A stretch of DNA of 64,000 nt, taken from positions 599,501-663,500 of the forward strand of contig NZ_CP149926.1 in the NCBI RefSeq assembly GCF_037949285.1, given 5' to 3'. Within the stretch, counting starts at the first letter, position 1. Every line of letters starts with the position of its first letter. The DNA comes from Thioclava sp. GXIMD4216 (GTDB lineage: Bacteria > Pseudomonadota > Alphaproteobacteria > Rhodobacterales > Rhodobacteraceae). Below, one piece after another: positions 45,034 through 52,969 of the stretch. Made by a program: the position numbers and the translations under genes. The notes under the pieces are model-generated. The model did not search any database. It worked only from the letters and a program-made list of their open reading frames with translations, and had not been told where the DNA came from.

Positions 45034-45191
45034 CATCCCCTTGTGTTTGGATTGAGTTTCACAGCCCTGCCGGGAGACGCCCGGCAGGTTGACTTTTTTT
45101 GAGACTCAGGGGATGAATAGATGGTCGGGTACAAACGACACGCTATTCAAGCGCAGGACCTTGCCACGCCAATGGCAGGGTCTTTGCTTTT
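45034..45191 (+). ncRNA. Candidate structured RNA of Tn7-like unit 1 (copy A)
   Basis: A non-coding stretch conserved with 60081-60233. Helices: CATCCCC (45034-45040) with GGGGATG (45109-45115); CCTGCCGGG (45066-45074) with CCCGGCAGG (45080-45088); GAATAG (45115-45120) with CTATTC (45143-45148), enclosing GTCG/CGAC; then the terminator hairpin GACCTTGCCA (45157-45166) with TGGCAGGGTC (45173-45182), followed by TTTGCTTTT. A TTGACT-N18-ATGAAT pair inside (45089-45118) could be a promoter for a shorter transcript. Alternatively the block may be the right end of the transposon; ACGACA at 45135-45140 would be its tip. Confidence 0.5.
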
Positions 45192-45198
45192 CCCTCTG

Positions 45199-45522
45199 TC
45201 AGATTTTCCTGTTTTCAGAAGTTTTGCTCTCTATCTCCTTTGGTTCGTAGCGGTCGGGAAAGAGTTTTTCAGCTGTCATGCCCAGTGCGGCAGCTAGTGC
45301 CTCTTGCGCCCGATGTGAGGTGCGATGGCCTTGGCTGATATTGGTCAGGCTTCCCTGTGATATCCCGAGCTTTTTCGCGACTTCTGCAAGGGTCGTTCCG
45401 GCAAGTCTCAAATCGCATTTTATACGTTCGTGTCTGGCCAGATTTATCTTTGAGTTCTTCGCCAAGAAGCTAACCTCCGATCCTTGCACCGTCAGAGATT
45501 CAGAAAAAGAATCGGCCAGCAA
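45199..45522 (-). CDS. Ner-like HTH regulator (unit 1)
   Basis: A small DNA-binding protein, 107 residues from the first ATG, with a core of about 75. The Ner/Nlp-type helix-turn-helix is TLAEVAKKLGISQGSLTNIS, followed by a helix and the C-terminal LFPDRYEP that is typical of this family. It matches the protein at 60486 (SVARELEVLRSTVTLVSQ, ELFPDRYPAEE). The first 30 residues are not conserved, so a later start is likely. Related proteins regulate early transcription in Mu-like phages and transposons. Its 3' end faces tnsA across the hairpin block; a divergent gene starts 128 bases upstream. Confidence 0.75.
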   Translation of the reverse strand: MLADSFSESLTVQGSEVSFLAKNSKINLARHERIKCDLRLAGTTLAEVAKKLGISQGSLTNISQGHRTSHRAQEALAAALGMTAEKLFPDRYEPKEIESKTSENRKI

Positions 45523-45649
45523 GAATTTCTCGTTTGGGCAAGTTATTTTCTTTAATTTGGGCCACCATCTTTGACCAAACCGAGAGTTATGTCAGGCTTG
45601 GTCGAGGAATTGCCTCAGCTGGAAGCTATCCGTTTGGTGGAGTGGTGGA

Positions 45650-46318
45650 ATGGAAAAGCGCAAAAACTTATCCGAAGCGGACCTTCTAAGGATCGAAGTT
45701 GAAGAGGAGGCCATCCGCAAAGCACAAGCGCAAATTGATGAATCAACAGCTCTCATACGGAAGATTAGAGAGCGACCAGCAGTTCCGAGGCAACACCCTA
45801 CTCGCGTAGAGAATTCCGAAGAGTGCCTACATCGGCTAAAGGAGCTCAAGACTTGGCCGCCTGGAATGGATCTTCAGGAGCATCCGCTTTTAAAGAAGCT
45901 TGCTAAAAGACGGAGACGTTTTAGCGAAGATGAATTCCCTAAACCCGATGAGTTGCGCGCGCTATGGCGCGAGACTGGCTCTCTCGGGCAACTCGCTAAG
46001 AAAATAGAGGCTGGTACCATTAAGACCGTAACTGCACTGCAAAGGGCTGGCATCAACGTATATGAGGAAATCGCGCTTGAGTGGGATAGTGGTATGTCGT
46101 TGCGCTCCTTGACCCAGAAGCACGAAGTGAGCAGGCAGACGCTTTCCAAATGGATCAAAAAGACTGGTCGTCCTGTGGCGCCTCGAAACGGCAATCGCTC
46201 TTACGACAAAGAAAAGTTCGCTCGGGCATTTGCAGAAAAATCCTCGGTGAATAATGCTGCCCGAGCGGTGGGGATTTCTTGGGAGAGGGCTAATCGGATC
46301 ATAAAAAACGGGATCTAA
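45650..46318 (+). CDS. Multi-HTH DNA-binding protein (unit 1)
   Basis: A 222-residue basic protein. After a coiled N-terminus (residues 1-95) come three consecutive helix-turn-helix-like units: SLGQLAKKIEAGTIKTVTAL, MSLRSLTQKHEVSRQTLSKW and SVNNAARAVGISWERANRII. The protein at 60654 has the same three-unit layout, so the pair are homologues kept next to the Ner-like gene in both Tn7-like units. No known name; it could be a transcription regulator or a target- or end-binding factor of the transposon. A GGTGG ribosome site precedes the ATG. A small hairpin (GGAGC-T5-GCTCC, 46320-46334) follows the stop. Confidence 0.7.
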   Translation: MEKRKNLSEADLLRIEVEEEAIRKAQAQIDESTALIRKIRERPAVPRQHPTRVENSEECLHRLKELKTWPPGMDLQEHPLLKKLAKRRRRFSEDEFPKPDELRALWRETGSLGQLAKKIEAGTIKTVTALQRAGINVYEEIALEWDSGMSLRSLTQKHEVSRQTLSKWIKKTGRPVAPRNGNRSYDKEKFARAFAEKSSVNNAARAVGISWERANRIIKNGI

Positions 46319-46685
46319 CGGAGCTTTTTGCTCCTGATTAGCTGTTCGCAAGCTGAGAGGTTTTAGGGCTAAGGGCGTCCGTTTTTTAAATTTAGTAGCG
46401 CCAGTAGGCACCAACGCTGAGAGCCGCTGGTCCGGGCGCACAAGCTGTCAATCTTGAACGCTGATTAAGACAGACGCATTTTGCGTAGTAAGCTCGCAAA
46501 CACAGATTTCGATAAATATGCGCCGTTTAAGTCATCTATGTTATGCATTTTTTCACGCCCTAATGGCGACTCAATCACAGGAAATTACATCCAGAGCGAT
46601 AAAAATTTTGAGGCAGAGGTTTTCACAAACCATCGCTGTGCATATCTTTTGTAGACCACCTGAACCGTACCAATCGGAAGGCATT
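46319..46685. other. Intergenic, no gene seen
   Basis: 367 AT-rich bases between the multi-HTH gene and a small membrane-protein gene. Apart from the hairpin at 46320-46334 I see no coding sequence or repeat shared with the corresponding place after 61265. A transposon boundary may lie here but none could be recognised. Confidence 0.4.
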
Positions 46686-47048
46686 ATGAAAAAACCTCTT
46701 GGCAAAACAGTTCATGTTGTAGCTAGTGGCATGAAGTATTCGAGTACCTTGGTGCTTACGGGGCTTTCGATAGGGGTGGCGTTTGGCCTATTCCACCTTG
46801 ATGTAACACCCCAAAATGTCTTTCTCGTCATCGCTCTGGTTACCTGCGCTGTCGTTGGCGCGGTCACTTGCGCCTTCTTCAACGCGCTTGCTGCGTCTCG
46901 GTGGGTGTTTTCTTCAAGGACATTACAACGCATTCATCAAGCCTACCCTGCGGCCATGCTTCTGAACAGAGCGGAGAAAGCGGCATTCATGTCCGTCCTA
47001 TCTGGCGCGCTTGTTGCCGAGTATCTCATGCTCATGTCTCTCGCATGA
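46686..47048 (+). CDS. Small membrane protein, unknown function
   Basis: A 120-residue protein with two or three hydrophobic helices (about residues 16-36, 40-62 and 98-118) and a short basic loop between (SRWVFSSRTLQRIHQAYPAA). No family recognised. The ATG at 46686 has GGAAGG upstream; longer in-frame starts lack character. It is the first gene of the cargo stretch between the two Tn7-like units. Confidence 0.5.
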   Translation: MKKPLGKTVHVVASGMKYSSTLVLTGLSIGVAFGLFHLDVTPQNVFLVIALVTCAVVGAVTCAFFNALAASRWVFSSRTLQRIHQAYPAAMLLNRAEKAAFMSVLSGALVAEYLMLMSLA

Positions 47049-47283
47049 CCGCCGAGACACGAATTTAAGGTGTCTGGCGTATTTCGAGTTATATCCAAAA
47101 GCCGCAGTGTGGTGCATTTCCGCGATGAGGAACCGTTCGTGGAGGGCTCTGTCCGATTGGGGATCGTTCAACGGACGTTTTTGATTTCGCCTCGCGCTCC
47201 TTCTGCTGTTGAGAAAACTATGTCTCGATAGGGTGGTACGATTTTTTTATCGCTGAAGGGGCCGCTTGCGTTACGCTTGACCC

Positions 47284-47865
47284 ATGACAACCCTCCGTAT
47301 TGGCTATGCCCGCTGCTCCACCGACGCTCAGGATCTCGCCGCGCAGCGCGCGGCGCTGGAAATTCTTGGCGTCGCCTCCGAGCGCATCTACACTGACCAT
47401 GGGCTGACCGGCCGCAACCGCGACCGGCCCGGTCTTGCCCAGGCGCTGGCAGCCGTGCGGGCGGGCGACACACTTGTGGTGCCCAAGCTTGACCGGCTGG
47501 CCCGCTCGGTGCCGGACGCGCGCGACATCGCCGACGGGCTAGCTGAGCGCGGGGTACGGCTCGCGCTAGGAAGCACGGTCTACGACCCCACCGATCCGAT
47601 GGGACGGATGTTCTTCAACGTACTGGCGACCTTCGCCGAGTTCGAAGCCGACGTAATCCGGCTACGCACCCGCGAGGGCATGGCGGTGGCCCGCGCCAAA
47701 GGGAAGTTGAGGGGCAAGAAGCCAAAGCTTTCCGACCGGCAGGCGGCGGAGTTGACACGGATGCACGCAACTGGGGAGTATTCGGTGTCGGACTTGGCCG
47801 AGCTCTTCTCTGTGTCGCGGCCAACCGTCTATCGCACGTTGGCGCGGCAATGGCCGAAACGTTAA
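47284..47865 (+). CDS. Serine recombinase, Tn3-resolvase type
   Basis: A 193-residue recombinase. The catalytic serine is in RIGYARCSTDAQD (Ser12); downstream are DRPGLAQAL, KLDRLARSV with the active-site arginine, and FAEFEADVIRLRTREGM, then a C-terminal DNA-binding helix-turn-helix (YSVSDLAELFSVSRPTVYRT). It matches TnpR resolvases that separate cointegrates of Tn3-type transposons. No Tn3 transposase is near, so it is either a relic or serves the Tn7-like cargo. Its GC content is much higher than the genes on both sides, indicating a separate origin. Confidence 0.88.
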   Translation: MTTLRIGYARCSTDAQDLAAQRAALEILGVASERIYTDHGLTGRNRDRPGLAQALAAVRAGDTLVVPKLDRLARSVPDARDIADGLAERGVRLALGSTVYDPTDPMGRMFFNVLATFAEFEADVIRLRTREGMAVARAKGKLRGKKPKLSDRQAAELTRMHATGEYSVSDLAELFSVSRPTVYRTLARQWPKR

Positions 47866-48138
47866 TGGCCGACGGTCCATTCCAACCCGTTACAGCCAAC
47901 CCTTCCAGCGACGGCACGAAGTCTACCGTGGGCAAGATGGGCGGGGAGAGGTCATTCGCTGCGCATGTCACGAATGGCAGCAGTGCTTAGGCTTTCAGAC
48001 ACGGCGCTTGTGGCCTCGGGCCGGGCTTTGCACAGCGCTGTCAGGACTTGTCGCCAAAATGGATCTGTTGGCAACCGATCATAATATGTGCAAGCATCTT
48101 CCTGCATTACGATTGCAAGACATTGTGACGGTAGGGAA

Positions 48139-50445
48139 ATGCCAGAAACCACCTTTGTAGAGAAGCTTGTTCAGATCAGCGGCCTAGGCATTTGGATCGA
48201 CCACAAACCTCATAGCCCTGACGCCGATTTCACAAGAAAAACAATCATTTATGGATTCAATGGATCGGGAAAGACTAGCCTATCCCGCATTTTTGCCTCG
48301 CTGGAAGCAAATTCTCTAGCCAACGGACTCAATGATCGTGCAAAATTTCAAGTCAAGTTCTCCGACAAAACCACAGCTACCGATGCCAATTTAGTACATC
48401 CGCTTGGAAACCACCTCCTAGTCTTCAACTCTGACTTCGTTTCCCGCAACTTCCAATGGGACGTCGGTTCGGCGTTGCCGATCTTCCATATTGACGAAGA
48501 GAACATCGAAAAGGTTAACGAGCTTCGCCAGCTAGAAGCCGACCTAAAAACTGCCGTAGCCGAGGCTCGCGCAGCCAAGACAGGTCAGGAATCTGCACAA
48601 AAAAAATATAAGGACAAAGGCACAGAAATAGGAGGGCGCGTACGCGACGCCAGAGGCACTGGCTACACTCAGCAATTCAATAGAGGAAATGTCGACCGTG
48701 AATACTCCGAAAAGAAGTTCACGGATCAAGACAAACTCACGGAGGACAGTATTGGTGAATGTCGCGCAATCATTCGTCAGTCCGACCCACTTCCGAAAAT
48801 TAACCTAGCCCTCGAACTGCCCGAGGGATTTCGGGACGAGCTGAGAAATGCTTGTGAGCTGATTCAACGGGACTTTTCCGCGCAGCTTTCGTCTGACCTC
48901 ACGACCCATCCCAGCATGATGGCGTGGGTAGCTGAGGGTCATCACTACCATGAAGAAAACCAGCTCGTGTCATGCCTTCATTGTGGCAATGAGATATCAG
49001 ACCAACGAAGAAAGACCCTGGCGGCAATGTTCAGCGAGAGCTGGCAGGAGCAAACAAACGCAGTCGCAGCGGCTATTGAATGGTGCAAGCGGTCACGCTC
49101 GCTGCTAAGAGGATGGCTAGAGGACTTTCCACCGCAGTCAGCCGTTCAACCCACTCTCGCCAAAGGTTTCAGGGAGGTCGAAAACGGTTTCCGATCTGAG
49201 GTCCTTTCTACCGGTAAAGCGATAAAGGAGCTGCAAGAAGCGCTTGAGGAACGCCAACGGAACCCTATGGCAAATCAAAATATTCCCGACAACGTGACCA
49301 AGCTCCTAGGTCATGATTGGTCAGCCAGGTTCATTGATGCCGCGCGCCGTTTGCTCACAGTTATCAGCGAGCACAATTCCATCAATGATCAGTTTAAGCA
49401 ACGCAAAGATGCCGCCGCCAATGCACTGAAGGCCGATGTACTCTTGGCCGAACAAGCTTCATACCGCCAGCTGAAGCGAAAGGCGGACGAGGCCGAGGGA
49501 GATGTTCAAAAAGCACAAGAAGCGGCGAAGGTCCTGGAGGAGAAGGCGGAAACGTTGCGCAAGGAAATTCGCAAACATGGAATTGCGGCCGACGAACTCA
49601 ACAAATTGCTTCACGAGTACCTCGGCCACAACTCCATTCTGTTGGAGGCTAAAGAAGAAGGCTACCAATTGGTTCGCGCGGATGGCTCGATTGCACAGAA
49701 CCTCAGCGAGGGCGAGAAAACCGCGCTAACATTCTGCTTCTTTCTAACTCAATTTAGTGCCGAAGGTCGGGATAAGAAACGTCTCGTTGTTGTAATCGAC
49801 GACCCGGTATCGAGTCTAGATGGCAATGCTCAGACCTATGCGTTCGGCCTGATTAAGAAGCACACGAAACGTGTCGCACAGGTCATCTTATTGACCCACA
49901 ACCTCAAATTCATGCACATGGCAAAGCGAGCCTTTTTCCGAGGCGTCAATTTCTCGGATACGGTACCTCAAGGGCTGCTGTTCGTGGATTGCCGTGACGA
50001 TGGAAAAGGAAGTCGAGAATCAGCGTTGGTAAAAATGCCATCGCACTTGGCGAAGTACGACTCAGAATATCAATACCTTTTCTCGGTCGTGTTCGAGGCT
50101 TCGGACAAGCAGAGCACCGACTATCTATATCTTTTGCCCAACGCGATCCGGAAGCTTCTGGAGATATTCACGGCATTTTCTGCACCGGACAAATCTAGTT
50201 TCTCCGAAGCGTTATTCGACGACTCCGGAAAGATCAAAGGGTTAGATCAGGCGGAAATGAACCAGCTCGAGCGAGTGTGCCAAATTGAGTCGCATGGTGA
50301 CATTGAGGCCGTTAATTCGCTCCCCGCGCTTACCGTCGAGGAGAGCCACCGCGCCGCAAATGGCGCAATGAAATATATTCGGGAGCGTGACAAAAAGCAC
50401 TACGATGCGATGTTGCGGATTGTGCGAAAACCGGTCGCTGACTGA
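48139..50445 (+). CDS. RloC/PrrC-like anticodon-nuclease candidate (AAA_13 ATPase)
   Basis: A 768-residue ABC-type ATPase. Walker A GFNGSGKTS (39-47), a long coiled middle with a CLHC pair (Cys279, Cys282) resembling the zinc hook of RloC, signature LSEGEK (522-527) and Walker B LVVVIDDPVSSLD (549-561). The C-terminal domain has Arg671 and Glu675 (IRKLLEIF) and His719 (ESHGD), which fit the Arg-Glu-His triad of PrrC/RloC anticodon nucleases. Those enzymes cut host tRNA anticodons when phage or DNA damage is sensed, stopping phage growth. The ATG at 48139 follows GGTAGGGA. It stands beside Gabija-like genes as defence cargo. Other AAA_13 proteins share the plan, so nuclease activity is inferred. 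Confidence 0.7.
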   Translation: MPETTFVEKLVQISGLGIWIDHKPHSPDADFTRKTIIYGFNGSGKTSLSRIFASLEANSLANGLNDRAKFQVKFSDKTTATDANLVHPLGNHLLVFNSDFVSRNFQWDVGSALPIFHIDEENIEKVNELRQLEADLKTAVAEARAAKTGQESAQKKYKDKGTEIGGRVRDARGTGYTQQFNRGNVDREYSEKKFTDQDKLTEDSIGECRAIIRQSDPLPKINLALELPEGFRDELRNACELIQRDFSAQLSSDLTTHPSMMAWVAEGHHYHEENQLVSCLHCGNEISDQRRKTLAAMFSESWQEQTNAVAAAIEWCKRSRSLLRGWLEDFPPQSAVQPTLAKGFREVENGFRSEVLSTGKAIKELQEALEERQRNPMANQNIPDNVTKLLGHDWSARFIDAARRLLTVISEHNSINDQFKQRKDAAANALKADVLLAEQASYRQLKRKADEAEGDVQKAQEAAKVLEEKAETLRKEIRKHGIAADELNKLLHEYLGHNSILLEAKEEGYQLVRADGSIAQNLSEGEKTALTFCFFLTQFSAEGRDKKRLVVVIDDPVSSLDGNAQTYAFGLIKKHTKRVAQVILLTHNLKFMHMAKRAFFRGVNFSDTVPQGLLFVDCRDDGKGSRESALVKMPSHLAKYDSEYQYLFSVVFEASDKQSTDYLYLLPNAIRKLLEIFTAFSAPDKSSFSEALFDDSGKIKGLDQAEMNQLERVCQIESHGDIEAVNSLPALTVEESHRAANGAMKYIRERDKKHYDAMLRIVRKPVAD

Positions 50446-50974
50446 AAACCCGCCATCCGCCGCCCCTGGCGTGAAGGTCCGGTAAGGGGCTGGAACCGAT
50501 CATGCGGCGTTCCGGGCTCGAATGACCGGTATGGGCCCTGTTCTCAAAGCGCCCGGAGGGTCGCCCTGGCGCGAAGGGCGGATTGCGGACCTTCGCCGCA
50601 ACCACGCAATCACTATACCACAACCCTTAAGCCGGACCTTCACCAGATAGTTGGGAAGACTTCTCGCTAATCAGGTTGGGGTTCTTCGCGCACAAAGCCT
50701 GAGACTGCATCCTGCGCGGGCTTAGGGCGGTAACAATGCTGGATACTGCTGGGATCTACCGCTGATCGTGATTTTCAAGAAAGACGCCCTTAGATCAATC
50801 CTGACGACTATGCGGCAAGGAAGGTTCACTGTTGAATACGCCAAGTTCTTCCCTATCCTGAGGATAGCTTGCCCTAAAATTTCGTTCTAGATCCAAGCAC
50901 CCTGGATGAGATTCCAACGAACTTTGACTTAGAGGGCAAAGCCCACTGACCGTATTTGGCCTCAGGAGACAGGC
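50446..50974. other. Intergenic, no gene seen
   Basis: 529 bases between the RloC-like and Gabija-like genes. The first 180 are GC-rich with scattered short repeats of GGTCCGG and CCTTCGCC type and resemble debris of transferred DNA; the rest is AT-richer and must hold the Gabija promoter. No complete gene, tRNA or terminator with T run found. Confidence 0.4.
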
Positions 50975-52969
50975 TTGTATTTATCGAATGTGAATATTCA
51001 GGGCTTCCGGTTATTTAAACAACTCGATCTGAACCTTAATTGTGGCCTGAACGTTCTGGTTGGCGAGAACGACTCCGGCAAGACCTCGCTAATTGATGCC
51101 ATCAGATATGTCCTCGGAACAAACTCTTTCGATAGAATCTTCATTTCCGAACAAGATTTCCATGAAGACCTTGATGAATTCACTATTCAGTTGAAATTTT
51201 CAGACTTGGGTGCGCATGCGTATCGCTTTGTTGAGCACCTATCAAACGAGACGTATGAAGACGGTGAAGCTGTCAAAAAGCAGCGATCGGTTCTCTATTT
51301 ACATTTGCGTGCGCAAAAAACCGGGCAAGAGCGGCGCGGCTACCCACTTATCAGGTCGGAACTACGCTCTGGTTCCAATGGGAACGGGCTACCCATTGAA
51401 GCGGAAATTCGAGACTTCCTAGCCACAACGTATCTAAGACCCTTGCGGGATGCTGAAGCAGAACTTTCGTCAGGTAGAGCGTCCAGGCTATCGCAAATAC
51501 TTAGCTCTTCGAAGGAAATTCGGGGGCAGGCCGATCAAATTTTGGCTGTCATAGCTGAGGCAAATGAATGCCTTCTTGCCGACAAGGCGGCTTTGAAAAA
51601 GGCGGCTGAAAACATACAGAAAAACTACCTTCACCATCTCATATTTGAAGGCGACAAACAAAAACTCGGCGCCTTTGTGGACATTGCAGGTGTCAAGAAG
51701 AGCGACCTTGCTGCTCTGCCCGACAATCTCAAGCGAAGGCACCTCCGAGAAGTTTTGGAAGCGTTGAGCCTAGCTCTGACAGATGACCGGCGCATGCACG
51801 GCCTAGGGTACCATAATCTGCTGTTCATGGGGGCGGAGTTGCTACTTTTGGAACAGGAGGCGGATAAAGAATTTCCTCTGTTGTTGATCGAAGAGCCAGA
51901 AGCGCATCTCCATCCGCAGCTTCAGATGAAACTGCTGCAATTCATCAACGAAAAGGCCAAGTCTGCCGACAAGCCTGAGGGTGTGCAGTGTATCTTGACA
52001 ACACATAGTCCGAATATCTCGTCGCAGGCTCTTCCTTCAGAAGTAATTATGCTCGGAGCCGGGATGGCATGGGCTCTTAGGCCAGAAGAGACTGAGCTGA
52101 GCCCAGATGACTACAAATTTTTGCAGAAATTCTTGGATGCGACAAAGGCCAACATATTCTTCGCAAAGGGTATTCTTTTGGTCGAAGGAGATGGCGAGAA
52201 TATCCTGCTGCCCGCAATCGCGCGCCTGCTTGGTAGACCTTTGGAGAACTACGGCGTCTCGATCGTGAAATATGACAATAGCGGTTCATGGAAGCGATTT
52301 GCCAGACTGTTCCTGCGGACAGGCAAAGATGATAAATCTGAACGTGAAAACTGGAACCCAATAAAGGTGTGTGTACTGCGCGACCTCGACCTATGGCCCG
52401 ACTGTGCCGAAGAAAAAGATGATGGGAGCAACCCCTACGGTTTCAAAAAGCTAACGGAAAAGAACCAAAGATACTGGCATCGAAACTGCGATGATCCAGA
52501 GCAACGCAAGGTCGATCACAGAGACGGCCTTAGCAGGCAAAATATTTTGGTCAAAATATCTGACGATTGGACGTTTGAATACTGCCTGGCCAAGTATGGC
52601 CTGTTTGATGAGTGCTACGAGGCAATCAAAGGGTCAAAAGAAGGGATAAATAGTGTCGTCGGCACTAACGAAGAAAAAGCGACATATATTTTGGCCAACA
52701 CCTCCAAAACGGACTTCGCCTATAACTTATCCGAAATCTTGTCAGCACAACTGAAGAACAACGTTTCGGACGCAGTTGCCGCCCTAGGCGTTGAGCAACG
52801 GAGCGACACTGTCGTTTGCGCTGCTGCATCCGCAAGCGCGCGGTATAAATTTGCTGTCGAATTAAAAAACAAATTGCCACCCTATATTGTTGAAGCCATA
52901 GAATATGTGACCGCTTCAATTGATGATGCAAAACAGGAAGAGGAGCCGGTCAATGGTGTCCTCGCTTGA
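50975..52969 (+). CDS. gajA: GajA-like OLD-family ATPase/TOPRIM nuclease (Gabija)
   Basis: A 664-residue OLD-family protein. The ABC-like ATPase part has Walker A GENDSGKTS (30-38), the Walker B region LLLIEEPEAHLHPQ and THSPNIS switch. The C-terminal TOPRIM nuclease part has GILLVEGDGENILLPAIARL (metal-binding glutamate) and CVLRDLDLWPD (DxD). GajA nicks DNA at specific sites when nucleotide pools fall during phage replication. The gene starts with TTG; no better start was seen. It overlaps the helicase gene by 17 bases, the gene pair that defines Gabija. Both proteins are longer than the classical GajA/GajB, so a divergent subtype is possible. Confidence 0.8.
   Translation: MYLSNVNIQGFRLFKQLDLNLNCGLNVLVGENDSGKTSLIDAIRYVLGTNSFDRIFISEQDFHEDLDEFTIQLKFSDLGAHAYRFVEHLSNETYEDGEAVKKQRSVLYLHLRAQKTGQERRGYPLIRSELRSGSNGNGLPIEAEIRDFLATTYLRPLRDAEAELSSGRASRLSQILSSSKEIRGQADQILAVIAEANECLLADKAALKKAAENIQKNYLHHLIFEGDKQKLGAFVDIAGVKKSDLAALPDNLKRRHLREVLEALSLALTDDRRMHGLGYHNLLFMGAELLLLEQEADKEFPLLLIEEPEAHLHPQLQMKLLQFINEKAKSADKPEGVQCILTTHSPNISSQALPSEVIMLGAGMAWALRPEETELSPDDYKFLQKFLDATKANIFFAKGILLVEGDGENILLPAIARLLGRPLENYGVSIVKYDNSGSWKRFARLFLRTGKDDKSERENWNPIKVCVLRDLDLWPDCAEEKDDGSNPYGFKKLTEKNQRYWHRNCDDPEQRKVDHRDGLSRQNILVKISDDWTFEYCLAKYGLFDECYEAIKGSKEGINSVVGTNEEKATYILANTSKTDFAYNLSEILSAQLKNNVSDAVAALGVEQRSDTVVCAAASASARYKFAVELKNKLPPYIVEAIEYVTASIDDAKQEEEPVNGVLA

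Noticed and set aside
45115..45191. Terminator belonging to the Ner-like gene
   Set aside because: The T run is on the plus strand in both copies, while the Ner-like gene is transcribed from the minus strand.
47615..47971. Minus-strand frames opposite the serine recombinase
   Set aside because: Shadows of a GC-rich gene with proline/arginine-rich translation and no motifs.
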